From the NCBI GenBank assembly GCA_965199725.1, contig OZ241321.1, positions 1,302,001 through 1,366,000 on the forward strand: a stretch of DNA of 64,000 bases, written 5' to 3'. This DNA comes from G965199725 sp965199725 (lineage in GTDB: Bacteria; Pseudomonadota; Gammaproteobacteria; Nitrosococcales; Methylophagaceae). The translations under genes and the position numbers were made by a program. Shown one piece after another: positions 1 to 8,090 of this stretch; position 1 is the first letter of the stretch, and every line of letters starts with the position of its first letter. The notes beneath the pieces were generated by a model that was given only the letters and a program-made list of their open reading frames with translations, had not been told where the DNA came from and made no database searches.

Positions 1-1
1 A

Positions 2-223
2 GGCTCTGCTTTACTAGCCGCATTATTGCATGATAGAAAAGCGATAGGTGTTGATAAAGAAGAAGATTATGTGAATATTACAAAATCAAGAATAGATGAC
101 CTTATAAACGGAACATTAAAAAAGCGAGAACTAGGAAGACCCGTTCACAAACCAAGCGGAAAAGAACAAGTTTCACAACTACCAGATGAATGGGGCAAAC
201 ATATTCAGGAACAGTTACTGTGA
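2..223 (+). CDS. Site-specific DNA methyltransferase, C-terminal end (5' truncated by window edge)
   Basis: Reading frame 2 is open from the window edge and ends at TGA 221-223. The visible part contains GSALLAALL followed by RKAIGVDKEEDYVNITKSRI. This matches the end of N4-cytosine/N6-adenine methyltransferases, where a DPF.GSGT loop binding S-adenosylmethionine is followed by a G(I/V)(D/E) strand and a helix. The catalytic motif lies outside the window, so base specificity cannot be read. It directly precedes a BglII-like endonuclease whose GTG start overlaps this stop as GTGA, so the two form a restriction-modification pair. Whether the missing upstream part is intact is unknown; the partner nuclease is broken. 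Confidence 0.8.
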   Translation, partial: GSALLAALLHDRKAIGVDKEEDYVNITKSRIDDLINGTLKKRELGRPVHKPSGKEQVSQLPDEWGKHIQEQLL

Positions 224-791
224 TTATTGCGGCAGAATATTCTTTTAACAGAGGCAAAGAAGAGATTGAGTCAAAATATCCTAGCTATTTAGAGGAAATA
301 AAATGGGCCATACAGCGTGTTAATGCAGATGTTTGCAAAATTAAAAAAAGCAAAGAAAAGACCATAAAAAATAAAATGCTATTTAGCCCTGTTGCATTAA
401 ATAAGCAGTTTAAACAATATTTTATCCCACAAGAATGGAGTAGCTATAAGGTAATATGCAACTACACTAATAAGCACTACGTTGGTGGCTATAAGCCAAA
501 GTCTATTGGCAGATTCCCGCTACAGGGATATGGATTTTATAAAGGGGGAAGTTGGTGTAGAGGTTCAGTTTGGAAAATATGCTTTTATGGTCTATAACGT
601 ATGTGCAAAAATGACGATTTTTGGACAATTGGCAGGGATTAAGGTAGGTGTTGAGATAGTTCCCGTCAAAGATTTAGCTGATGAAATGTCAACAGGCGTT
701 AGTTACTTTGAGCAATTCGTATGGGATCTGATAAAACAGAGGCGTTTCAAACATTGATTTACCTGTATTGATATTGGGGGTTGCGCCTTAA
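220..791 (+). pseudogene. BglII-family type II restriction endonuclease, two frameshifts
   Basis: Three consecutive frames together spell a BglII-like nuclease. Frame 1 from GTG 220 gives AEYSFNRGKEEIE, later SKEKTIKNKMLFSPVALNK and GGYKPKSIG. Frame 2 from about 510 gives RDMDFIKGEVGVEVQFGKYA, then EIVPVKDLADEMSTGVSYFE and QFVWDL. Frame 3 from about 740 gives GVSNIDLPVLILGVAP and ends at TAA 789-791. VEVQFGKY carries the family's acidic/Q catalytic region. The first shift lies at about 500-525 near a CCC run, the second at about 735-745. Each needs the next codon to begin one base later. The GTG start overlaps the stop of the upstream methyltransferase. Without correction no full-length enzyme can be made. 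Family assignment rests on recalled sequence similarity. Confidence 0.85.
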
Positions 792-822
792 CCCATCCCA
801 GCATAATAATCGCCATCTTAAT

Positions 823-2202
823 TTAAGATTTACGCCATGTGGTCTTACTGGCAGTATCTTCAATAATAATACCCATTTTATTAAGCTGATTGCGCACTTC
901 ATCTGCTACCTCCCAGTTTTTTTGTGATCTGGCCAGATTACGCTTATCAATTAACGCGGTAATTTCAGCAACATTATCATTGTTGTTATTTAATAAAAAA
1001 TCATCTGGTTGCTGTTGTAGCAAGCCTAGTACTCCGCCAAGCGAACGCAATAAACCTGCTAGATAACAAGCACGCTCACTACGTACATCTTGTTTATTCA
1101 GCGCCTGACGTACATCTGCCAATATTGACAACGCCAGCGGCGTATTAAAGTCATCATCCATTGCCTGACTAAAGCCATGCCCAAATTCCTTATCGTTCTG
1201 CCATGCTATATCTGTCTGCGGATGGATGTTTCGCAATGCAGTATAAAGCCTTGTCAATGCTGCTTTTGCCTGTGCTAACCTATCATCAGCGTAATTGAGC
1301 GGACTGCGATAGTGGCTGGTTATAATAAAATAGCGCACTACTTCTGCTGGGTATCTTTGTAATACTTCACGCACGGTGAAAAAATTATCCAGTGATTTAG
1401 ACATTTTTTCATCATCAACATGTACAAAACCATTGTGCATCCAATAATTGACTGACTTGCAATCATGAACACTCTCTGATTGCGCGATCTCATTTTCATG
1501 GTGAGGAAATTGTAAATCCTGACCACCACCATGAATATCAAAATGCTCCCCCAGACAAGTAGCCGACATTGCTGAACATTCAATATGCCATCCTGGTCGG
1601 CCTGGTCCCCACGGTGAACCCCACGCAGGCTCATGCGCTTTGGCTGCTTTCCATAACACAAAATCTAGTGGATCGTGCTTGGCTTCATTGACAGCAATGC
1701 GTTCACCTGAACGCAACTCATCAATGTGTCGACCTGATAACTTGCCATAATCACTAAACTTGCTGACGTCGTAATATATATCGCCGTTATCAGCGATATA
1801 GGCAATGTCTTTGGTAAGCAGGGTTCTTATCATACTGATAATAGCATCCATTGATTCTGTTGCTTTTGGCTCTTTATCAGGCGGCAATACATTTAAGGCG
1901 GTAGCATCATGATTCATCTCGGTAATAAATCGTTTGGTTAATGAGTGCACACTTTCATTATTCTGTTGCGCACGGATAATAATTTTGTCGTCAATATCAG
2001 TAATGTTACGAACGTAAGTCACCTGATAGCCACTGGCGCGCAAATAGCGCGTGACAAGGTCAAACACTACCATGACACGGGCGTGGCCAATATGGCACAA
2101 ATCATAAACAGTCATACCACAGACATAGAGCATCACTTTGCCTTGCTCAATTGGAATAAACATTTCTTTTTGCCTAGTCAGGCTGTTATATATACGTAGC
2201 AT
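823..2202 (-). CDS. cysS: Cysteinyl-tRNA synthetase
   Basis: Cytoplasmic class I aminoacyl-tRNA synthetase that charges tRNA-Cys. At 459 aa it has the usual bacterial length. The HIGH motif (CHIGHARV) is at residues 37-40, and KMSKS appears as EKMSKSLDNF near residue 268. The zinc ligands are visible: Cys28, the Cys in WHIECSAM, and the His/Glu pair in FPHHENEIAQ. The ATG at 2202 gives MLRIYNSLTRQKE, the standard family N-terminus. It is transcribed divergently from ppiB-lpxH, an arrangement shared with E. coli. It lies 31 bp from the broken restriction gene and looks fully intact. Confidence 0.97.
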   Translation of the reverse strand: MLRIYNSLTRQKEMFIPIEQGKVMLYVCGMTVYDLCHIGHARVMVVFDLVTRYLRASGYQVTYVRNITDIDDKIIIRAQQNNESVHSLTKRFITEMNHDATALNVLPPDKEPKATESMDAIISMIRTLLTKDIAYIADNGDIYYDVSKFSDYGKLSGRHIDELRSGERIAVNEAKHDPLDFVLWKAAKAHEPAWGSPWGPGRPGWHIECSAMSATCLGEHFDIHGGGQDLQFPHHENEIAQSESVHDCKSVNYWMHNGFVHVDDEKMSKSLDNFFTVREVLQRYPAEVVRYFIITSHYRSPLNYADDRLAQAKAALTRLYTALRNIHPQTDIAWQNDKEFGHGFSQAMDDDFNTPLALSILADVRQALNKQDVRSERACYLAGLLRSLGGVLGLLQQQPDDFLLNNNNDNVAEITALIDKRNLARSQKNWEVADEVRNQLNKMGIIIEDTASKTTWRKS

Positions 2203-2332
2203 AGCATTTTAAGATATTTGCGCTTTAAGGAGCCTATTTTACGGTATGTTTGCAATGAAAAATACACTTGACCTTCGGTTTGCTCTATTATTAACGGCTG
2301 ATCATGTAAATTGATATAGATAAAAACCAATT

Positions 2333-2923
2333 ATGAAGCTGTTTTATCACTTTTTAACGATTTTATTGTTAGCATTATTATCACTTTCAATCTATGTCCA
2401 AGGAGATGACATTGTGTCACAACAGATTAAGCTAGAAACGAATCACGGCGATATCGTGATTGCCCTAAATACAGAAAAAGCACCTGATACCGTCAGCAAC
2501 TTTTTAGCTTATGTTGAGGATGGTTTTTACGATGACACTATTTTCCATCGTGTTATTAAAGACTTTATGGTTCAGGGCGGTGGTTTTACCGCAGATTTGG
2601 TGCAAAAACAGACGAAAGCAGCCATTAAAAATGAAGCCAGTAACGGTTTAAGCAATGTGCGTGGCTCAATTGCGATGGCACGCACCAGTGATCCTCATTC
2701 AGCAACAGCACAATTTTTTATTAACACTGTTGATAACGAGTTTCTTGATTTTCGTGACGAACAGCGACCGCTCTGGGGTTATGCTGTTTTTGGTCAAGTT
2801 GTTGAAGGTATGGATATTGTTGATAGCATCAGTAATACTGAAACAGGCAGCAAGGGTCCGTTTACCAGTGATGCTCCTGTTGATGATGTCATTATTATCA
2901 AAGCCAGTGTAGTCAATAAATAA
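2333..2923 (+). CDS. ppiB: Cyclophilin-type peptidyl-prolyl cis-trans isomerase with signal peptide
   Basis: Isomerises X-Pro peptide bonds. The cyclophilin core follows a hydrophobic N-terminus (residues 4-22, FYHFLTILLLALLSLSIYV), so the protein is probably exported or membrane-anchored. Typical motifs are present: FHRVIKDFMVQGG, SIAMARTSDPHSATAQFFIN with the catalytic FHR and QFFIN elements, and WGYAVFGQVVEGMDIVD. The position between divergent cysS and downstream lpxH is that of E. coli ppiB, which is cytoplasmic, so the symbol follows synteny. By location it could equally be called ppiA. lpxH starts 69 bp downstream and is probably co-transcribed. Confidence 0.92.
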   Translation: MKLFYHFLTILLLALLSLSIYVQGDDIVSQQIKLETNHGDIVIALNTEKAPDTVSNFLAYVEDGFYDDTIFHRVIKDFMVQGGGFTADLVQKQTKAAIKNEASNGLSNVRGSIAMARTSDPHSATAQFFINTVDNEFLDFRDEQRPLWGYAVFGQVVEGMDIVDSISNTETGSKGPFTSDAPVDDVIIIKASVVNK

Positions 2924-2992
2924 GCAGTTTTAGTATTGCCTCTTGTTCTTTTTAAGGAGGTACCTTAACTAAAGAGGTCAGGTCATTTTGAC

Positions 2993-3748
2993 ATGAGCAC
3001 ATTATTTATTTCTGATCTGCACTTAAGTCCGGATAAACCAGATCTTACTCAAATAACTGTTAGTTTTCTGCAGGCTCAATCAAGCAATATTGAAGCGCTT
3101 TATATCCTTGGCGATCTTTTTAATACTTGGATTGGCGATGATATTGTGCCGCCAGAATTTGAACCCCTTATTAGCCAACTGCAACACTTACAGCAATCTG
3201 GCATTAAAAGTTATTTTATGGCTGGTAACCGTGATTTTATGGTTGGCAAACAGTTTAGCCAACTTGTCGGTTGTCAATTACTTGATGACAGCCATATTAT
3301 TGATCTTTACGGTACACCTACTCTGCTATTACATGGCGATACGCTATGTATTGATGATATAGCTTACCAACGCTATCGTCGCTGGAGCAGAAATCGTTTA
3401 TTGCAGAGATGTTTTTTGCGCTTACCGGGTAACTGTCGCCAAGGTATCTCCGACAGAATAAAGCAACAAAGCCAGCAGCAAAAACGCCAGAAATCAGCCA
3501 TCATTATGGACGTCAATCAGGCAGAGGTGAAGCGTACCATGCAAAAGTTTAAGGTGGCTCAATTGATTCATGGCCACACCCATAGGCCAGCCATTCACGA
3601 ATTACAACTAAAAGGCGTTAAAGCCAGACGCATCGTGCTGGGTGATTGGGAAAATGAGGTGAGTTATTTAAAAGTCAACGCCAATAAGTGTTACCAGTTT
3701 GTTGACCCGCGTATAAAATTCAGTGGTTTTTTAACCATGCCCGTCTAA
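2993..3748 (+). CDS. lpxH: UDP-2,3-diacylglucosamine diphosphatase (lipid A synthesis)
   Basis: Hydrolyses UDP-2,3-diacylglucosamine to lipid X and UMP at the inner-membrane face, the fourth step of lipid A synthesis. The calcineurin-like phosphoesterase motifs occur in order: ISDLHLS (residues 6-12), GDLFNTWIGDD, GNRDF, LLHGDTLC and HGHTHRP, which supply the two-metal site. Length of 251 aa is close to the family norm. A GGAGG sequence lies about 40 bp upstream, too far to define the start; the ATG is set by the N-terminal motif. The 3' end overlaps convergent dsbC by 18 bp. It implies a lipid A outer membrane. Confidence 0.95.
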   Translation: MSTLFISDLHLSPDKPDLTQITVSFLQAQSSNIEALYILGDLFNTWIGDDIVPPEFEPLISQLQHLQQSGIKSYFMAGNRDFMVGKQFSQLVGCQLLDDSHIIDLYGTPTLLLHGDTLCIDDIAYQRYRRWSRNRLLQRCFLRLPGNCRQGISDRIKQQSQQQKRQKSAIIMDVNQAEVKRTMQKFKVAQLIHGHTHRPAIHELQLKGVKARRIVLGDWENEVSYLKVNANKCYQFVDPRIKFSGFLTMPV

Positions 3749-4441
3749 TAATTGCTTTAAGCGTGCTGGTGGTATGTAACCTGGCAACATTTGGCCTGAC
3801 TGCAAAAACAATGTGGGTGTACTAGTGATACCTAATTGCCTGCCCATTTCATAATGTGCTCTTACCGGAGTGTCACAATCAACCGAACCAACTGCTATGC
3901 CATTTTTGGCATCTGTCATTGCCTTTCTGCGATCTTTAGCACACCATACATTCTTAGCTATATTAAAGGAGGCTGAATCAATACCAGCGCGCGGAAATGC
4001 CATATAACGAATACGAATACCTAAATCATTATAATCAGCCATCTGGCGATGTAATTTACGGCAATAACCACAATCAATATCAGTAAACACAGTAACTACA
4101 TATGCCACTTCTTCTTTTGGTTCATAAATAATCAAATCCTGTTCATCTAGAGATGACAGTATTGTTTGGCGCACACTGATACGTCTGTTTTCAGTGACAT
4201 TTGTCCTTGTTGCCAGATCAATGACATCACCACGGAATGCATATTGGGCATCTGCAGAGAAATAGATAATTTCGCCATTAACCACTGTTTCATACAGACC
4301 GGTATCAGCTAGTGGTTCTACACTGCCAATAATAGCGCCCGGCATGATGAGCTGTAGGCGTTGCTTCATCGTTTCATTGTCAGCCATTGCTAACCCGCTC
4401 AACATTAACAACAGTAACCACATATAATATTGTTTTAACAT
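3731..4441 (-). CDS. dsbC: Periplasmic disulfide isomerase DsbC
   Basis: Thiol:disulfide interchange protein that reshuffles wrong disulfides in the periplasm. The chosen ATG at 4441 gives MLKQYYMWLLLLMLSGLAMA, a clear signal peptide, and is preceded by GGAG at proper spacing. An ATG 66 bp further upstream would put 22 polar residues before the signal peptide and is rejected. The N-terminal dimerisation domain is followed by a thioredoxin fold with active site CGYC (in TDIDCGYCRKL) and the cis-proline loop TSTPTLF. A second Cys pair (WCAKD and SVDCDT) matches the structural disulfide of the family. Convergent with lpxH. Confidence 0.94.
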   Translation of the reverse strand: MLKQYYMWLLLLMLSGLAMADNETMKQRLQLIMPGAIIGSVEPLADTGLYETVVNGEIIYFSADAQYAFRGDVIDLATRTNVTENRRISVRQTILSSLDEQDLIIYEPKEEVAYVVTVFTDIDCGYCRKLHRQMADYNDLGIRIRYMAFPRAGIDSASFNIAKNVWCAKDRRKAMTDAKNGIAVGSVDCDTPVRAHYEMGRQLGITSTPTLFLQSGQMLPGYIPPARLKQLLDGHG

Positions 4442-4582
4442 GGTATTCTCCAATCTCTGAAATGAATCAAATTGTAATATCTGCAACTCAGGATTATTAT
4501 GACACAATGTACTTTTAACTGCTTAGATTATCAGACCGATCGTCTTGGCGTTAGTTCTAAACCAGCAATACCTTTAATAAGG

Positions 4583-5500
4583 TTATCCGCGCGGATGATG
4601 TTGTGTGTGTAGTTGTTGTAGTCGCCCTTTTGCAATATGAGTATATATCTGGGTTGTTGATAGATCAGCGTGGCCCAGCAATAATTGGACAACACGCAGA
4701 TCAGCACCATGATTCAATAGGTGGGTTGCAAAGGCATGACGCAGCGTATGAGGCGATAATTTCTTGTCTATCATAGCTTTTTTGGCATAACGTTTTATTA
4801 GATACCAGAAAGCCTGCCGCGTCATTGCTTTGCCACGCGTTGTCGGAAATAAGTCACCACTTACTTTACTTTTTAGTAATGACGGTCTACTAATCGATAA
4901 ATAATCCTGCAAGCAATCCAAAGCAGTGTCACCCAGCGGCACTAATCGTTCCTGATTGCCCTTACCAATACAGCAAATCAACCCTTTTTGCATATTGACC
5001 CGATCACATCGCAGCGCAACTAATTCTGATACTCTGAGCCCAGTTGCATACAATACTTCCAGCATCGTGCGGTCTCTCATTCCTATTGGATCATTGACTG
5101 AAGGTTGTGCTAGTAAGGCCTCAACTTCTTTTTCAGTCAAAACGTCAGGTAAAGTTCGGCCCAATCGTGGCAATTCAATATTAGCGGTAGGATCAGATAA
5201 CCTTATCTGTTCACGGCACAGATACTGGTAAAACCGCCGCAGACTTGATAACAGCCGCGCATCACTACGTGCCTTTCTACCTTTTTGCATTCTGTCACTT
5301 AGGTAATGTAGAATGTTGTGCCGTGTTGCTGCAACCAGTTCAGTATTAAATTGGCCTAGCCAGGCAGAAAAAGCAAGTAAATCGCGTTGGTAAGCTGTCA
5401 CTGTATTTTTGACCAGACCTGATTCCAACCATAAAGAATCTAGGAATGATTGTAGATAACGCGGTGCTAATGACTGATCGTCAGTGGCGCTCATGATCAA
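4583..5500 (-). CDS. xerD: Site-specific tyrosine recombinase XerD
   Basis: Resolves chromosome dimers at dif together with XerC and FtsK. The N-terminal SAM-like DNA-binding domain (residues about 12-100) precedes the catalytic domain. The catalytic set is complete: R in ATGLRVSELVALR, H-x-x-R in HTLRHAFATHLLNHG, H in LLLGHADLSTTQ, and the nucleophilic Tyr in IYTHIA. The wording of the last block favours XerD over XerC. Length of 305 aa is normal. Two ATGs open the frame (codons 1 and 3). The start overlaps the end of ogt by 20 bp, indicating joint transcription. Confidence 0.94.
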   Translation of the reverse strand: MIMSATDDQSLAPRYLQSFLDSLWLESGLVKNTVTAYQRDLLAFSAWLGQFNTELVAATRHNILHYLSDRMQKGRKARSDARLLSSLRRFYQYLCREQIRLSDPTANIELPRLGRTLPDVLTEKEVEALLAQPSVNDPIGMRDRTMLEVLYATGLRVSELVALRCDRVNMQKGLICCIGKGNQERLVPLGDTALDCLQDYLSISRPSLLKSKVSGDLFPTTRGKAMTRQAFWYLIKRYAKKAMIDKKLSPHTLRHAFATHLLNHGADLRVVQLLLGHADLSTTQIYTHIAKGRLQQLHTQHHPRG

Positions 5501-5996
5501 GTAACCATTTTTTTACTGCTATTGCATCATCATCAACGCGGCCGGCATAACCACCGATTCCCGTAGTTGATACCACTCGATGACAAGGTAACATAATAAT
5601 AAACGGATTGGCCTTACAGGCACCCGCAATTGGCCTTTGATGCGTTGCTAGTGCATTTGCTATATCAGAATATGTACGGGTTTCACCGAGAGGGATTGTA
5701 GGTAGATAATGCCAGACTTTACGTTGAAATTGACTGGCATTGTCAGCTATTGATGCCAACGGCCAATCATTATGTGCAAGGCTGAAATAAGCAACGATCC
5801 GTTCAATAATGTCTGCCATCGCTAGTTTGGCATTCTGCGTTGCTGGCTGATGCAAATGAGTTACTTTTGTATCACGACGGTCAGGCACTACGTTTAAGTG
5901 TTGAAAATGGATGCGTTGTACAGCAAAATTATCAGCGGTTATTGCCAACTGACCAACAGGCGTATCAACCAGCGTTATTGCGACTTGTGTGTTCAT
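5481..5996 (-). CDS. ogt: Methylated-DNA--protein-cysteine methyltransferase
   Basis: Suicide repair protein that moves the alkyl group from O6-alkylguanine to its own cysteine. The acceptor motif PCHRV appears in IIMLPCHRVVSTTGIGGYAG. Upstream lies the helix-turn-helix RTYSDIANAL with the Arg finger (GETRTYSDI). At 171 aa, with no AraC domain, it is Ogt rather than Ada. Its 3' end overlaps xerD. The N-terminal domain is short and divergent, as is common. Confidence 0.93.
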   Translation of the reverse strand: MNTQVAITLVDTPVGQLAITADNFAVQRIHFQHLNVVPDRRDTKVTHLHQPATQNAKLAMADIIERIVAYFSLAHNDWPLASIADNASQFQRKVWHYLPTIPLGETRTYSDIANALATHQRPIAGACKANPFIIMLPCHRVVSTTGIGGYAGRVDDDAIAVKKWLLDHERH

Positions 5997-6089
5997 GCAG
6001 CCTGTGCAGTATTGTCATCCATGGACAAGTAAAGGCGATATCTGGTAAATCTTGAGTACACGTTTGCTAGGCCCGCCAAAACGATAATT

Positions 6090-6440
6090 TTAAGATAATT
6101 TTGCCTTAATGCGCGCAGCCTTGCCAGCCAGATCACGTAAATAATACAATTTTGCCCGCCGAACATCGCCACGGCGCTTTACTTCTATACCAGTGATTGC
6201 TGGACTGTGCGCTTGGAACACCCGTTCAACACCCACGCCACTGGAGATTTTACGTACTGTAAATGAAGAATGTAGTCCGCGATTGCGCTTAGCAATTACA
6301 ATACCTTCAAATGCCTGCCCGCGCTCACGTTCACCTTCTTTTATTTTTACCCTGACAACAACCGTATCGCCCGCATAAAATGTGGGAATATCCTGTTTCA
6401 TCTGTTTAGCATTTAACTCATCAATAATAGTATTACTCAT
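6090..6440 (-). CDS. rplS: 50S ribosomal protein L19
   Basis: Large-subunit protein at the 30S-50S interface. It is the last gene of rpsP-rimM-trmD-rplS. Typical segments are PTFYAGDTVVVRVKIKEGER, AFEGIVIAKRNRG, FTVRKISSGVGVERVF and RRGDVRRAKLYYLRDL. Length of 116 aa is standard. Its start overlaps the trmD stop by 4 bp (ATGA), indicating translational coupling. Confidence 0.98.
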   Translation of the reverse strand: MSNTIIDELNAKQMKQDIPTFYAGDTVVVRVKIKEGERERGQAFEGIVIAKRNRGLHSSFTVRKISSGVGVERVFQAHSPAITGIEVKRRGDVRRAKLYYLRDLAGKAARIKAKLS

Positions 6441-7198
6441 TGTTTTACTCCAACTTTTTTCTGCTTGTATTCGGCAATAAATTGTTCTAATAACACTTTC
6501 TGTTCGTCAGTTAAGACATCTATAGCCAACATATCAGGGCGCCTTAACCATGTTCTTCCTAACGCCTCTTTGAGGCGCCATTTTCGTATTGAATCGTGAT
6601 CACCAGTTAACAATACATCAGGCAGTGTCTGTTTGCTTAACTTTGTTGATCGCGTGTAGTGTGGATGATCTAACAGATCGTTCATAAATGAATCCTGCTT
6701 TGCTGATTCCTGACACCCTAACACACCAGGCAACAGTCTGGTAATACCATCTATCACTACCATTGCGGCGAGTTCACCACCAGTTAAGACATAATCACCA
6801 ATGGACCATTCTTCATCAATTTCCTTTTCTATCAGCCTTTCATCAATACCCTCATAACGCCCGGCAACAAAAATTATTGCTTCCCTTGTTGCTAACTGTT
6901 GCAAGCATTTTTGATCAATTTTACTACCTTGTGGTGACATATATGCCACTGTTGTTTGTTTTCCCAGCTTATTTTTGGCAGCATGGATAGCCTGCTGTAG
7001 CGGTTCAACCTTCATTACCATACCAGGACCACCACCATATGGCCTATCATCAACTTTTCTGTGTCTATCCATGGCAAAATCACGCGGATTCCAGCAAGCT
7101 AGGCTCAGCTTGCCTTGCGATACTGCAAGCTTAATCATGCCACATTGAGTAATTGCCTCAAACATTTTCGGAAACAAGGACACTACCCCTAGTTGCAT
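6437..7198 (-). CDS. trmD: tRNA (guanine-N1)-methyltransferase
   Basis: Methylates G37 next to the anticodon in tRNAs reading CNN codons, which prevents +1 frameshifting. The SPOUT fold signatures are present: LFPKMFEA near the N-terminus, DRPYGGGPGMVMK, and the trefoil-knot AdoMet site FVAGRYEGIDERLIE with SIGDYVLTGGELAAMVVID. Length is 253 aa. It sits between rimM (7-bp gap) and rplS (4-bp overlap). Confidence 0.98.
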   Translation of the reverse strand: MQLGVVSLFPKMFEAITQCGMIKLAVSQGKLSLACWNPRDFAMDRHRKVDDRPYGGGPGMVMKVEPLQQAIHAAKNKLGKQTTVAYMSPQGSKIDQKCLQQLATREAIIFVAGRYEGIDERLIEKEIDEEWSIGDYVLTGGELAAMVVIDGITRLLPGVLGCQESAKQDSFMNDLLDHPHYTRSTKLSKQTLPDVLLTGDHDSIRKWRLKEALGRTWLRRPDMLAIDVLTDEQKVLLEQFIAEYKQKKVGVKQ

Positions 7199-7205
7199 GT
7201 TTTGT

Positions 7206-7733
7206 TTACCTTAAATAGTCTAACCTCCAATCAACCCGAATAAGCCTATTATCCAAATCAATCAGATCAACGAATTTATCCATTACCAATGGAATGAGTT
7301 GTTCAGTTTTATCGTTATCATCTTTTACAACCAACACGTCGTGTGCTCCATTCTCAAAAAGGCTATCTACTATTCCCAGCAGGTCATCTTGCATATTAAC
7401 AACACGCAAACCTATTAGATCAGCCCAGTAAAATTCACCTGTAGCAACGGGCATTAACTGCTGTTTGGTAATTGCCAAAGTTGCATCTATTAGTGACATT
7501 GCCTGAGAAGGTTGAATTACTCCCTCTAATTCTATCACGATACCCTTGCCGTGAATGCGACCAGCAGATACATTCATCTTTACCCATTCATTGCTACGCG
7601 ATATATAAAGCGGTGAGTAATTAAGCAGGTTGCCGCGAGGCTCTGTAAATGAAAAAATCCTTACCCAGCCTTTAATACCAAATACACCAGATATCTTGCC
7701 GACTGCAATAAAAGCTTCACAATCTTTCACCAC
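7206..7733 (-). CDS. rimM: Ribosome maturation factor RimM
   Basis: Binds S19 and assists 30S head and 16S rRNA maturation. The N-terminal RimM domain starts AVGKISGVFGIKGWVRIFSF. The C-terminal PRC-barrel includes FYWADLIGLRV and GAHDVLVV, and the protein ends LIPLVMDKFVDLIDL then RVDW. Length of 175 aa is usual. It lies between rpsP (31-bp gap) and trmD, so it belongs to the ribosomal operon. Confidence 0.97.
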   Translation of the reverse strand: MVKDCEAFIAVGKISGVFGIKGWVRIFSFTEPRGNLLNYSPLYISRSNEWVKMNVSAGRIHGKGIVIELEGVIQPSQAMSLIDATLAITKQQLMPVATGEFYWADLIGLRVVNMQDDLLGIVDSLFENGAHDVLVVKDDNDKTEQLIPLVMDKFVDLIDLDNRLIRVDWRLDYLR

Positions 7734-7764
7734 TGATGTGCAATAAATATTTAGCGACTAATTA

Positions 7765-8013
7765 TCAAGCGCTTCCTTGCGTACCCTTAATAAGTTTTGC
7801 AACACGTGGTGAAGTTTGTGCGCCCAGGTTAATCCAATGAGTAATACGTTCCATATTTAATCGCAACGTCTCTTCTTGACCTTTTGCCAGCGGATTAAAA
7901 AAGCCAACGCGCTCAATATAACGTCCATCACGCTTATTACGCGAATCAGTCACTACAATCGTATAGTAAGGACGTTTTTTAGCGCCTCCGCGAGCCATTC
8001 TAATTGTTACCAT
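7765..8013 (-). CDS. rpsP: 30S ribosomal protein S16
   Basis: Small-subunit assembly protein and first gene of the rpsP-rimM-trmD-rplS operon. Family signatures are MVTIRMARGGAKKRPYYTIV, DSRNKRDGRYIERVGFFNP and ERITHWINLGAQTSPRVAKL. Length of 82 aa is normal. It is 77 bp downstream of ffh on the same strand, so the operon may be read through from ffh or from its own promoter; I see no clear terminator between them. Confidence 0.98.
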   Translation of the reverse strand: MVTIRMARGGAKKRPYYTIVVTDSRNKRDGRYIERVGFFNPLAKGQEETLRLNMERITHWINLGAQTSPRVAKLIKGTQGSA

Positions 8014-8090
8014 AATGCCTGCCTAATAGATACTGTTTGGAACAACGCCAAGCTATTCTACACCTAATAATGGATATTTGCAAAGGCTTT

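Noticed and set aside
5840..6055. Plus-strand frame of 71 codons at the ogt start
   Set aside because: Lies opposite ogt and has no ribosome site or recognisable motif.
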